NCBI RefSeq assembly: GCF_000178955.2
Contig: NC_016631.1
Location: 2,790,001 to 2,854,000 of the forward strand
Origin: Granulicella mallensis MP5ACTX8
GTDB taxonomy: Bacteria > Acidobacteriota > Terriglobia > Terriglobales > Acidobacteriaceae
DNA: 64,000 bases
Direction: 5' to 3'
How positions within the stretch are numbered: position 1 is the first letter of the stretch; every line of letters begins with the position of its first letter. The notes under the pieces were generated by a model. The model saw only the letters and a program-made list of their open reading frames with translations, was not told where the DNA came from and made no database searches. Positions 8,465 to 17,500 of the stretch are shown here, in pieces. The position numbers were made by a program, and so were the translations under genes.

Positions 8465-8571
8465 ACCCTACACGTACACGTCTAGACAGTCAATCATCAT
8501 TGGTTAATTCCTTTCATTGTCTTACTGATGCTTTATCTGTAGTTGACTGTCTAGGCATTTATATGTAGAGT
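8465..8571. promoter_or_regulatory. Divergent promoters sharing a 12-bp inverted operator
   Basis: CTAGACAGTCAA (8482-8493) and TTGACTGTCTAG (8543-8554) are perfect inverted copies. Read toward each gene, TTGACT is a -35 box. It is followed after 17 nt by TAGGGT (8465-8470, toward TetR) and by TAGAGT (8566-8571, toward the SDR). Each operator copy therefore overlaps a -35 element, the simplest arrangement for repression of both promoters by the TetR product. Confidence 0.65.
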
Positions 8572-8644
8572 CTCAATAGTAGCTCAGCCCGCCGTTGCCG
8601 CTAGCATCCGCAATCTATTCAGTTCCAGAGAGGGGATTGATTCA

Positions 8645-9505
8645 ATGAGAACAGTTGTTATGACAGGTGGAACTGCCGGTTTCGGTGCAGTGGCCGCGAA
8701 GAGAATCTCCGACACTCCGAACACGAAATTGATCCTGGGGGCGCGCGACAGTAAGAATCCTTCGATCGAGGCCCTGCCATTGGATCTGGCGAGCTTTTCG
8801 AGTGTTCGGTCTTTCGTTCAATCGCTCACGAAGAAGTTGGCCGGGACAAAGATCGACATCCTCATCCTGAATGCCGGGGCGCAGTTCGGAAGCACCAGGC
8901 ATAGGACAGGGGATGGATTCGAATCCACATTCGCGATCAATCACCTCGCGCATTATCTTCTGCTCAGGCTTCTGACACGTGGTCTCGCGAATAATGCCAC
9001 CATCGTTATTACTACGAGCGACGTCCACGATCCCAAGATGGTTCCATTCGGACCAAAGGAACTCGATCCCGAGGCGCTGGCTCATCCCAAAGATAAGAAC
9101 AAAGGCTTCGGCCCGGGGATCAGGGCTTATGCAAGCTCAAAGCTCTGCAACCTCCTCACTGCGCGTGCATTCGAGGCTTCTTCCGATGCGCAGATCCATG
9201 GCATGCGGGTCATTGCCTACAATCCCGGACTGACTCCCGGCACGTCGCTGTTTCGCGCGTGGCCCTGGTGGGCAAAGTTGATGATGGGGGTGGCGTCTAA
9301 ACTTCGTCCCGTGAATACGCTCGAGCAGGCAGGAGATGCGATTGCCGATCTGGGACTCGGAACGATTGTGCCGCCGTCCGGTCGAATTTACGCCTCACTG
9401 GTGAAGGGAAAGCTGACGTGGCCTGAGCCTTCGGAGCTGGCGCAAAGCGACACGGCCATGACCGGGCTCTGGCTGGAAAGCGCCCAGATGGTTGGTGTGC
9501 GATGA
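8645..9505 (+). CDS. Short-chain dehydrogenase/reductase
   Basis: This 286-residue classical-type SDR has an N-terminal nucleotide motif TGGTAGFGAV, an NAG motif (LILNAGAQFG) and an active-site YASSK in the middle. It is cytoplasmic with no signal peptide. A GAGAGGGG ribosome site precedes the ATG. It is co-transcribed with the downstream GNAT gene, whose ATG overlaps its stop by 4 bp. It is divergent from, and probably repressed by, the TetR gene at 7895-8458. Substrate not predictable. Confidence 0.9.
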   Translation: MRTVVMTGGTAGFGAVAAKRISDTPNTKLILGARDSKNPSIEALPLDLASFSSVRSFVQSLTKKLAGTKIDILILNAGAQFGSTRHRTGDGFESTFAINHLAHYLLLRLLTRGLANNATIVITTSDVHDPKMVPFGPKELDPEALAHPKDKNKGFGPGIRAYASSKLCNLLTARAFEASSDAQIHGMRVIAYNPGLTPGTSLFRAWPWWAKLMMGVASKLRPVNTLEQAGDAIADLGLGTIVPPSGRIYASLVKGKLTWPEPSELAQSDTAMTGLWLESAQMVGVR

Positions 9506-9972
9506 AGATCGAGATTCGGGAGATGGCGACGGTCGATGACGCGACGGCGTTCCGGACGTTGAACGAGGAGTGGATTACGAAGATCTTCTCGCTGGAGGCG
9601 AAGGACATCGAAATACTCGGAAACCCACAACAGATGATCGTAGACAAAGGGGGGCGAGTCTTTGTGGTGTCGGCTGAGGGTGAGGCGGTGGGATGCGTCG
9701 CGTTGATCCCGATGGAAGGCGGCGTCTATGAGCTTTCGAAGATGGCGATATCGCCGAAGCTGCGCGGGATGGGAATCGGTCGGAGACTGATCGAGTACGC
9801 CATTGCGCAGGCTCGGGAACTCGGAGCGAAGTCGCTGTTTTTAGGCAGCAGTACCAAGCTGCCTCATGCAGTGCACCTGTACGAGACAGTCGGGTTCCAG
9901 CATGTACCTCCGGAGCGTCTGCGACCGAATCCCTATGTGCGCGCAAACGTCTTTATGGAGATGGCACTGTAA
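9502..9972 (+). CDS. GNAT-family N-acetyltransferase
   Basis: This 156-residue protein has a GNAT fold. The acetyl-CoA pyrophosphate loop appears as ISPKLRGMGIGRRLIEYA (motif A, R-x-x-G-x-G), preceded by the beta-strand segment GGVYELSKMAI. Its ATG overlaps the SDR stop (ATGA), indicating translational coupling. It would be controlled together with that SDR by the TetR upstream. The acceptor substrate is unknown. Confidence 0.9.
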   Translation: MKIEIREMATVDDATAFRTLNEEWITKIFSLEAKDIEILGNPQQMIVDKGGRVFVVSAEGEAVGCVALIPMEGGVYELSKMAISPKLRGMGIGRRLIEYAIAQARELGAKSLFLGSSTKLPHAVHLYETVGFQHVPPERLRPNPYVRANVFMEMAL

Positions 9973-10029
9973 TAGCGAGCTTTTTAAGCCGCTGCTTGCA
10001 GCAGCTAACTGACGTTACGCACCTCCATA

Positions 10030-10611
10030 TTATGCGGTCTTCAACGGTCCGGCGGCCTTGTACGTGCTCATGACGATGCCTGAGGGCAGAGCTTTTGAGC
10101 TGATGAGTTCGAAGGAGCGTGCCGGGGTCCCTTCCGCAAAGAATCGCTTTCCCGTGCCCAGCAGGACCGGATAGACGAACAGCAGGACCTCATCCGCAAG
10201 CCCATGTTCGAGTAGCGTCGATGTCAGCGTGGAGCTGCCCCAGAGGACAATGTCCGGGCCGTCCTGCGACTTGATGCGGCGAACGCCCTCGACGAGGTCC
10301 GGTCCAAGGCCCTCGAACGGGCCCCATTCGAGACTCTCCGGACGGTGGGTAGCGATATATTTTGTTGCCGCATTGAGAGCGTCCGCCATCGGATTGCTCG
10401 GCGCCTTTGGCCAGAAGCCGGACAAGATATCGTAGGCGCGACGGCCCAGCAGCACATCGAAGCTCCCGCCACACGCGGCGAAGAGTGCATCCCGGCCAGC
10501 GGGGGTCCGATAGGGCGTGTTCCAGTCGACGTAGGGGAAGTTGTCGTCATCGGCGGTGTGCTGGATCACGCCGTCCAGCGAGATGTGTTCGAAGATTTTG
10601 AGCTTTCTCAT
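10030..10611 (-). CDS. Dihydrofolate-reductase-like (RibD C-terminal domain) protein
   Basis: This 193-residue protein resembles the RibD_C / DHFR-like family. It begins MRKLKIFEHISLDGVIQ, then has LLGRRAYDILSGFWP and the later DIVLWGSSTL and VYPVLLGTGKRFF blocks. These stand-alone proteins bind NADPH but their substrates are mostly unknown. A GGAGACTCAA ribosome site precedes the ATG. The gene lies 30 bp after the YCII gene on the same strand, so the two likely form an operon. This pairing recurs in soil bacteria near ECF sigma genes, but no sigma factor is visible here. Confidence 0.88.
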   Translation of the reverse strand: MRKLKIFEHISLDGVIQHTADDDNFPYVDWNTPYRTPAGRDALFAACGGSFDVLLGRRAYDILSGFWPKAPSNPMADALNAATKYIATHRPESLEWGPFEGLGPDLVEGVRRIKSQDGPDIVLWGSSTLTSTLLEHGLADEVLLFVYPVLLGTGKRFFAEGTPARSFELISSKALPSGIVMSTYKAAGPLKTA

Positions 10612-10641
10612 TTGAGTCTCCTGGTTCTGAGATTGGAGTTT

Positions 10642-10995
10642 CTATTCTGTTGGCATTGCGAGGAACTCACGCACCTCGACCGATGCGCGGCAGGCGACGA
10701 CGGCTTTGCGTCCCCAGGCCACGGCCTCATCCATGTTGGCTGCGTCGAGTATCCAAAAGCCGCCAATGTGTTCCTTGGCCTCAAGGTAGGGTCCATCGGT
10801 GAGGACCGCCTCTCCGCCGGGCTGCTTACGCAGTGATTTCGCGTGGGATGCCGATTGCAGGCCGCCGGCGAAGAACCTGGCACCGGCAGCCGCCATCTCT
10901 TCGTTGAGTACATCGATATCGCGGACCATCGCTTCGCTCTCTGCGGACGGGTCATAGTTGTCGGGGTGGTGAATAGCAACCAGATATTGCGGCAT
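10642..10995 (-). CDS. YCII/DGPF-domain protein
   Basis: This protein of about 117 residues belongs to the YCII-related family, with a ferredoxin-like fold. The DGPYLEAKEHIGGFWILDA segment is characteristic. The start was set at the ATG ending at 10995 (MPQYLV) because it follows an AGGAGACGAT ribosome site. The frame stays open upstream to 11214, but that extension is not family-like. It precedes the DHFR-like gene by 30 bp. Function is unknown; the family is often called sigma-associated. Confidence 0.88.
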   Translation of the reverse strand: MPQYLVAIHHPDNYDPSAESEAMVRDIDVLNEEMAAAGARFFAGGLQSASHAKSLRKQPGGEAVLTDGPYLEAKEHIGGFWILDAANMDEAVAWGRKAVVACRASVEVREFLAMPTE

Positions 10996-11256
10996 ATCGT
11001 CTCCTAGAATGGTCTTCAGCCGGGCTCGTTTCCCCGCCTTCACTATAACGACGAACGGCGAGACCGGAATTCGACAAATTGTCCAGAAAATTTTAGCTCT
11101 TATATTTGAGGGGCGGTGTTGCACTCCTCGCCTACCTGCAGCCACCCCGGTTGGCCTGTTGCTGGCCTCCATCATCGCTTCATCAACAGAAGCTTGTTTC
11201 TCGAGACGGATCACCTCGCCGAGCCTTCCTGTAGAGTTCTTTCTCAGGAGAGCAAT

Positions 11257-12252
11257 TTGAAAGGCTGCCTACTCGCACTTATCTTAGCTGTGGCAGTCCG
11301 AGCGGCCACCTGTCAATCACCGGAAGTTCCGCAGGAAGATCGAACGAAACACGAGGTTCTGGCCGTGGAGGTTGAACCTTCCGTTCGGCTTGAAGTTTTG
11401 GATTGGGGCGGAGCAGGAAGCCCGGTCATCCTGATCCCGGGACTCGGTATGACAGCTCACTCGTTCGATGCGTTCGCAGTAAAACTCTCCTCAGCACACC
11501 ATGTGTACGGCATCACGCCTCGAGGCATTGGAAATTCCAGCACTCCCGCACCCACGGCGACAAACTACACGGCAGCTCGACTTGGAGCAGATGTGGTTGC
11601 TGTGATGGCCTATCTCAAGATTCCCAAGGCGGTGTTGATTGGGCACTCTTTCGGCGGAGAAGAGTTGAGCGCCGTTGGCACAGCGCATCCCGAAATGGTC
11701 TCTGGGCTCATTTATCTTGATGCAGCTTATGGGTATGCGTTCTACGATCCGCGCTTCGGCAACCTTGAAATCGATGTGCGCGATGTCCGTGAGGAACTTG
11801 CGACGATCGATCCGGGTAAATTGCCTCTTGATAAGCGAGACCAGTTGCGCGAGCTATTGAGCCAGCTACCCCGTCTTACGAAAGACCTTGAATCGCTGCT
11901 GAAGCAAATGAACGACAATCCGCCTCCCTCCGATTCGTCCGAACTGCCACCACCTCAACTGGCCGCGATGCTTACTGGACAGCAGAAGTTCACAAAGATG
12001 ACTGTGCCTGTTCTTGCGATCTTTGCTTATCGACACCAGTTGCCCGGAGAGGGCATGCTCCAGGATGAACAACAGCGTGAGGCTGCCGGTAGAGACGCAG
12101 TGTTTACAGAGGAACATGCCGAAGCGCTGAAAGCAGTTGTTCCATCGGCCCACATCGTGCGTATGCCTAATGCGGACCACTTCGTCTTCAATTCGAACGA
12201 ATCAGAAGTACTGCGAGAGGTGGACAAGTTCATCGAAGGCCTTCCGCGCTAG
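11257..12252 (+). CDS. Exported alpha/beta hydrolase
   Basis: This hydrolase of about 331 residues starts at a TTG (11257-11259). AGGAG at 11246-11250 and the immediate hydrophobic signal peptide (KGCLLALILAVAVRAATC) support that start, although the frame is open further upstream. The alpha/beta hydrolase features are VILIPGLGMTAHSF (oxyanion region), the nucleophile elbow GHSFGG and a late histidine in NADHFVF. It is probably a periplasmic esterase or lipase-like enzyme. No operon partner; substrate unknown. Confidence 0.85.
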   Translation: MKGCLLALILAVAVRAATCQSPEVPQEDRTKHEVLAVEVEPSVRLEVLDWGGAGSPVILIPGLGMTAHSFDAFAVKLSSAHHVYGITPRGIGNSSTPAPTATNYTAARLGADVVAVMAYLKIPKAVLIGHSFGGEELSAVGTAHPEMVSGLIYLDAAYGYAFYDPRFGNLEIDVRDVREELATIDPGKLPLDKRDQLRELLSQLPRLTKDLESLLKQMNDNPPPSDSSELPPPQLAAMLTGQQKFTKMTVPVLAIFAYRHQLPGEGMLQDEQQREAAGRDAVFTEEHAEALKAVVPSAHIVRMPNADHFVFNSNESEVLREVDKFIEGLPR

Positions 12253-12278
12253 TCCTTAGACGTAGACATTTATGGCTC

Positions 12279-12355
12279 AGCTCTGAAGCCGTGCCATACA
12301 TGAAACGAAGGCTCTACGTTATTACCGATTTGCAGCAGCGTTGCGCCTTTTTGGG
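12279..12355. repeat. Dispersed repeat, contiguous copy
   Basis: The segment contains CTGAAGCCGTGCCATACATG, then ACCGATTTGCAGCAGCGT and GCGCCTTT. The same two blocks occur at about 289-325 and 784-815, there separated by some 460 bp. A shorter relative lies at 13001-13030 (GTGCCATAAATGAAACGAA). No coding content is seen. Confidence 0.6.
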
Positions 12356-12378
12356 GTGCTCGGGGCCCTCCCCGTTAG

Positions 12379-12915
12379 TTAACAGGGGAGGTGAAACTGC
12401 GGCATTTGTTGCGCGATCTCTTCTGGGGAGAGGAAGCGGACCCCATATTTTTCGAAGATTTCCATGGTCTTCGTGAGGTCCATCGTTGCGTAGGTGAACA
12501 CTTCGTCGGTGGGAATCTCCATCTTTTGCGCCGGGATATTCATTTGGTTTACGGCGTTCAAAAAGCCACCTGGGGTGATGAAGGTCAGGACTTCGATCTC
12601 ATCCGATTGCACCAGGAATGCATGCGGATTGCCTTTGGGGAGAAACATGCATTCCCCGGAGGCAACGTCGAATCTTTGGCCTTCTGTGTAGACCGCCATA
12701 CTTCCCTTGAGGACGTAAAAAAACTCATCATCTCGCTCATGGACATGAGGTGGAGGTTCGGTCCCCTTTCTCATCTTTCCCAAGATAAGATCGAAGGCTC
12801 CACCGGTATCGGTTTCACCGGCGAGTTGGCTGACTAAGATTCCCTTGTACCAACTGGAATTTTCCAGGGCGGGCGAACGTTTGAAGGCTTTTGGGGTAGG
12901 CAATTGTGGGAGCAT
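12379..12915 (-). CDS. Single-domain cupin protein
   Basis: This cupin protein has about 178 residues. PPPHVHERDDEFFYVLKG gives the first metal-binding motif (two His and a Glu), and FLPKGNPHAFLV supplies the second-motif His. It resembles quercetin-dioxygenase-like cupins of unknown substrate. The start at 12915 is preferred because GAAAGGAACC precedes it. The frame continues to an ATG at 12981 that has no ribosome site. No signal peptide. It stands alone between repeats. Confidence 0.82.
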   Translation of the reverse strand: MLPQLPTPKAFKRSPALENSSWYKGILVSQLAGETDTGGAFDLILGKMRKGTEPPPHVHERDDEFFYVLKGSMAVYTEGQRFDVASGECMFLPKGNPHAFLVQSDEIEVLTFITPGGFLNAVNQMNIPAQKMEIPTDEVFTYATMDLTKTMEIFEKYGVRFLSPEEIAQQMPQFHLPC

Positions 12916-13100
12916 GGTTCCTTTCGTGTCGGGCGCAAAGATGTCTAGATACTGAACACTCAACTCGGTAATAAATTCCATGGGCGCACATTAATCAACA
13001 TGGCGTTCGTGCCATAAATGAAACGAACGCTTTGCGCGACAGACAAGGTGCTGAACTCGATGGGATAGCACGATGCTTCCTGCGAAGCACGTTATACCAA

Positions 13101-13133
13101 CAAGAAAGGCGCCCGTTACGGGCGCCTTTCTTG
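13101..13133 (-). terminator. Rho-independent-like terminator of oligogalacturonate lyase A
   Basis: A perfect 15-bp stem, 13101-13115 with 13119-13133, surrounds a TTA loop. It starts 14 bp beyond the stop codon of the minus-strand lyase gene. The T-run after it is weak. Confidence 0.75.
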
Positions 13134-13146
13134 TTGCATGCAATGT

Positions 13147-14469
13147 TTAGGGCTTTGCTTTCTCTATCTCTACGCCGAAGACGTAGGTTGGACCGAACAT
13201 GTTGGAGCGGAAGATGATCATCTTGCCGTCCGGCGTGAAGCTTACGTTGGGTTCGAGGGCGTAGTTGTGCTTCGACATGTTGACCAGGCGCTCCGCGTGG
13301 AGCACGCCGGGTTGCACGAAGTCCTTGCTCTGCAGGCCTGTGTTCTTTAGGAGCTCCGGATGGAAGAGGTAGATCCATTCGCCGTCGTGGGCCTTGGCTA
13401 CCTGGCCAGGGTCGCCACCGTCGCCGGTGAAGAGTTCGCCATCCTTGTAGACGTTGAAGTGGATCGACCATTCGTTGCGGTCCATGTGATACCAACGGCG
13501 CTCGCCGTTGGTCAGGTTTAGAGAGGCGAGGAAGAAGTCCTGGCCCTTGGGTGTCTGCAGGTCGTAGTAGACGGTTTCGCCGTTCTGTCCCCAGAACTCG
13601 TGGCCCGCAATCTCCATGGCCATGTGGCGCTGGTGCATGAGTTGGTTATGCGTGCCGTCCGTGCGGATGGTCCAGATGCGGTCTACAGCTTGCCATGGGC
13701 CTTCGTGGCAGTACATCAGCACGCTGGGATCGCTGGGGGAGAAGAGCAGGTGGTTGACCCAGTCGGTGCTGTGCAGCAGGGGAGTGATCTTGCCGTTGCC
13801 GGTGAGGTCGAGCGTGTAGAGCACGAGTGGGATGCGCGCGGCGAGGCGGCGCTCCATCATCTCGCCTTTATTCGCAGCCTGTTCCAGCGGGCTGGTCTGG
13901 GGGCTGATGGTTGGAGTGGACTTGCCATCGTTATGTCCGAACTGCTCGTTCGGGCGGTCGACCTCGTCGTAGGTTCCTGCCGCAAGAGTCTCGTCGGCGT
14001 TCACGGTCGAGATATTGCCGTGCGGGGGAATTTTTGCGAGGAGCTTCGTCTCGCCGGTGTCGACGTTGGTTTTGTAGATCGCGTTCTCTTCGGGCTTGAT
14101 ATAGAAGATGCTCGGCGTCTTGTGGCCCACGATGATGGTGTGCAGCATGCCCTTCACCACGGAGCGGGTCTTGTGCGTCGTGAGGTCCAGCACATGGATG
14201 CCGTCCGGCGCGGTGTAGACCATCTCGTGGCCGTCCGGCGTGTAGCCGTTCACGTTGAAGTAGAAGCTTGCGGAGCCAGGTTCATCGGTCAGTCGAATCA
14301 CGCGGTGTCCGGTGTCTTTATCGATCCAGGTCTTGGGCGGGTTGGCGCGTTCCTCTGCCGTCGGCATCTTGTCGGCAGCTCGTGTGTCAGGATGCGCTTG
14401 TGCGAACGCGATCGAGGAACAGAGCATCGTAGCGGCGAACGAAATTCGGTAGAGCGAACGGAAGTGCAT
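13147..14469 (-). CDS. Oligogalacturonate lyase-family protein A (PL22-like), exported
   Basis: This 440-residue protein has a signal peptide ending near AFAQA (about residue 24). It continues as a beta-propeller protein of the PL22 oligogalacturonate lyase group (WIDKDTGHRVIRLTDEPG, then repeated blades). Histidine-bearing segments MYCHEGPW, AGHEFWG and NMSKHNY match conserved regions expected around the catalytic and Mn-binding site of that family. It would split unsaturated di- or oligogalacturonides in the periplasm. ACAGGAGTCTGT precedes the ATG. It follows the TonB receptor at 14569-18462 by 99 bp on the same strand, so uptake and processing may be linked. A second copy lies at 27870-29279. 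Confidence 0.83.
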   Translation of the reverse strand: MHFRSLYRISFAATMLCSSIAFAQAHPDTRAADKMPTAEERANPPKTWIDKDTGHRVIRLTDEPGSASFYFNVNGYTPDGHEMVYTAPDGIHVLDLTTHKTRSVVKGMLHTIIVGHKTPSIFYIKPEENAIYKTNVDTGETKLLAKIPPHGNISTVNADETLAAGTYDEVDRPNEQFGHNDGKSTPTISPQTSPLEQAANKGEMMERRLAARIPLVLYTLDLTGNGKITPLLHSTDWVNHLLFSPSDPSVLMYCHEGPWQAVDRIWTIRTDGTHNQLMHQRHMAMEIAGHEFWGQNGETVYYDLQTPKGQDFFLASLNLTNGERRWYHMDRNEWSIHFNVYKDGELFTGDGGDPGQVAKAHDGEWIYLFHPELLKNTGLQSKDFVQPGVLHAERLVNMSKHNYALEPNVSFTPDGKMIIFRSNMFGPTYVFGVEIEKAKP

Positions 14470-14520
14470 ACAGACTCCTGTAGCAAGAACACGGATAGAA
14501 AGCGATTTACAGAAAGAAAG

Positions 14521-14549
14521 GCCTCGGGCACAAGATACGTGCCCGAGGC
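14521..14549 (-). terminator. Terminator-like hairpin after TonB receptor 1
   Basis: GCCTCGGGCAC (14521-14531) and GTGCCCGAGGC (14539-14549) form a perfect 11-bp stem. On the minus strand the following sequence is T-rich (CTTTCTTTCTG). It may attenuate read-through into oligogalacturonate lyase A. Confidence 0.75.
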
Positions 14550-14568
14550 TTGAGGAGGCACCACAGTG

Positions 14569-17500
14569 TTAGAAGTTGATGTGACCCGCGAACTGGAAGT
14601 CGCGGGAGTTAGCCATTGCTCCGGTAATGACACCGAAGGAGTTTCCGGCCGCAGAGCCCGGAGCACCCCACGTAGCCGACGGATTCGACAGGGTGGCATG
14701 GTTCGCAACGTTGAGGCAATCGACCTCGGCTACGAATTGCAAGCGGTTCCAGATGCCGAACGTCCGGCGCAGGCTGACGTCATCTTTCCAGAAGTACGGG
14801 TTACGCAAACCATAAGGAGCCGTGCGGGGCGCGTTGCCGAGCTTGTTGTAGTTGGTGCTGAGGTTCGAGCTAAAGGCTGTCGGAGCGCTGAAGGCGGCCG
14901 GGTTGATGTATTGAGTATTGAACTTGCGGTAGCCCTTCTGGATGCGAGGGTTGCCGGTAAAGTTCGGGTTAAGATCTACCTCGCAGGTGCCTGCGTTCGG
15001 CGCATTGCAACCGCCGTACGAGACTACAAACGGTGTGCCGCTGGTGAACTGATAGATCGTGGACAACTGCCAGCCACTGGCGAGAGCCCGTACGACGAAG
15101 TGATCTCCGCCCATGTGTCCCTTGCCGAACGGCAGCTCCCACAAGCCGTAAGCCGAGACGTTGTGGGTCATATCGGTTGTGGTGAGGGAACGCTCGATAC
15201 GATTCTGGTGATACGCCTGTGAGGTGCGAGAGACCGATCCCGAGGGCAGGTCGAAGCCTGAGCGGAAGGTGCCGTCGTCACCGATATTGCGCGACCAGGT
15301 GTAGTTGAAGGTATAGGAGAGACCGTGAGAGGCACGCTGCGCAAGGGAGGCCTGCAGCGAGTTGTAGCTGATGTTCGCCACGTTCTGGCCCCAGGTATCG
15401 GAGAGGCCGTTGTATTGCGGGAAGGCAACCAGCGTTTGAGCGATGGTTGCCTGGGTTCCCGCCGATGAAATCGCCGCGTATGGGAGCTTGTAACCGGGCA
15501 TCGCATTCTCGGCGATCTGGACGTTGGCTGGAGTTGCCTTCGCGCCGAGTAGAGGGTTCTTGCCCGTGGAGTCAGCTACCCCACCCAGTGCCACCATGTA
15601 CTTTGGATCGAGCTGATTGGTCCAGTAGCCGCGCGGGTTGGAGCCGCCTGCCAGCAGGAAGTGGCTCTGTGTGCCGGCATAGTTCAACGTGAGGGTCAGG
15701 TTATTGTTCAGGGCTTGTTGAATGCCGGCATTGAAGAGCGCGAACTCGGGGGCGCGGCCGGAGAGGTAAGGATCGGCATAGCCTGGGCCAGTACCTGTCG
15801 AGCCTGTCGTGCCGTAGTAGCTGGTCAGCAGCGTCTGGGCAGCGGCGTTCTGCTGCGGCAGTGCGGGCAACGTGTATCCGGGGCCACCGTATTGAGTATT
15901 GCCTATGCCCAGGTTCTGGAATGCCATGCTGTTGTTCAGGTAGTACGAAGGCCCTGGGGCTCCATTGGAAGTCGTCGTGATTTCCGTAGGCGTTGTAGCA
16001 CTGGTATTGAAGCCTGTCTGGCCTGTACCGGTACCTGCACCGCCACGACCGCCGACACCGCCGCCAATCGAGTAGACCAGGCCATAGCCAGCTCTAAGCA
16101 CGGTTGTCGGGTTTAAGGAGTAAGCCAGACCGACACGCGGTCCGAAGTTCTTCCACCATGTCTGCACCGGCGTGCGGCAGTTGCAGCTTACGCCAGGGCC
16201 GCCGTGATTGCCGGCAAACTGAAGTTCGCCCATGTTCCCGGTAATGGCGTTCTGGAGGTTCGGATTCATGAAGCTCCACCGATCCTGTACCTCGTGGAAG
16301 GGAGGGAAGTAATCCCAGCGCAGACCTATATTGACAGTCAGGTTCGGGGTCACCTTCCAGACATCTGCGACGTACGGAGAGGTGTCGTGATAGCGGCCAC
16401 CGGTCTCCGATACTGCCTGCAGTCCGATGTTGGATTGGCTTGCCGCACCCAGCAGGTAGCTGGCATACGAGAAGCCGCTTGGTCCAGGACTATCCGCTAC
16501 ATTCTTTACGCCCAGGCTGCTTGCGGCATTTGGCGAAACAATCCCGTTAAGGACCGCGGCTGTTGAATTCGCCGAAAATCCAAGTTGATAAACGCCTGAA
16601 GCTCCGAGCTGTGCGGCGACGTTATCCTCCAGCCATTGTGTGGTGAAACCCAGCGTAAGGCTGTGCTTCCCCTTGGTGATCATGAAGTTGTCCAGCAGGG
16701 TGAAGGTATTGGGGATTGTGGTCTGCGTCGCTCCGCTGGCTCCGTTCGACGTCCAGGTTGCGAGTTGTGCTGCGTTCGCGGTGGTTGTGGCGAAGCTTAC
16801 TTCCGGAAACTCCGTGGAGGCCTGGCCGTCCGGCAAGCCTGTGATGCCGAGGTCTGCCGCTGCGCGGTAGGGTGCCACTCCATCGGTCAGATTCGTGATC
16901 GGTTGTCCAAAACGATTGAAGGCGAACTTCAACTGGTTGGTCATGCTGTTGGAGATCTGCCAGGCATGTTCGATGTCGGTCACGACAGGTGTAATCGTGG
17001 CGTACCCGCCAGCGGTGTAGGGCAGCGGAAGAACGACACCGGCTACGGTCGGCACCGCATTCGAGCCAACGGTGAAGGGTACATTCTTGCGGACGCCATA
17101 GGCGATGACATAGGAAAGACGTTGCTTCGAGGTTAGATCGAAGTCGGCTCGTCCCGCGATCTCCCAGTTGTCGTAACCGCTGGGTACGCCGCCAAAGTAG
17201 TTGTTCACTGTATTGGTGTTGGCGTAGTTGGTGGGTAGATAGCTCTGCATCTGGATGGCCAGCGGCGACTGTTCATTCAAGGGAATGGTGTTATTGGCAA
17301 ACTGCTTGCGGCATACGGTTGAGTTCCCGTAGGCCGAGCATGACCCGTCCGTGGTTGGGTCGTAGATCGGGACCTTGAGCTCACTGAAGTTGCCCTGCCG
17401 CATAAGCGCCGTTGGAATTGTCAGGAAGTTAGGATTGATGCCGTTGCGGCCGTGATATTTGTCGTAGGTCACATAGAAGAAGCCGTGCTTCTTCATGAAC

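Noticed and set aside
10996..11214. N-terminal extension of the YCII gene
   Set aside because: A well-placed AGGAGACGAT and the family-like start MPQYLV set the start at 10995; the extension is low-quality sequence.
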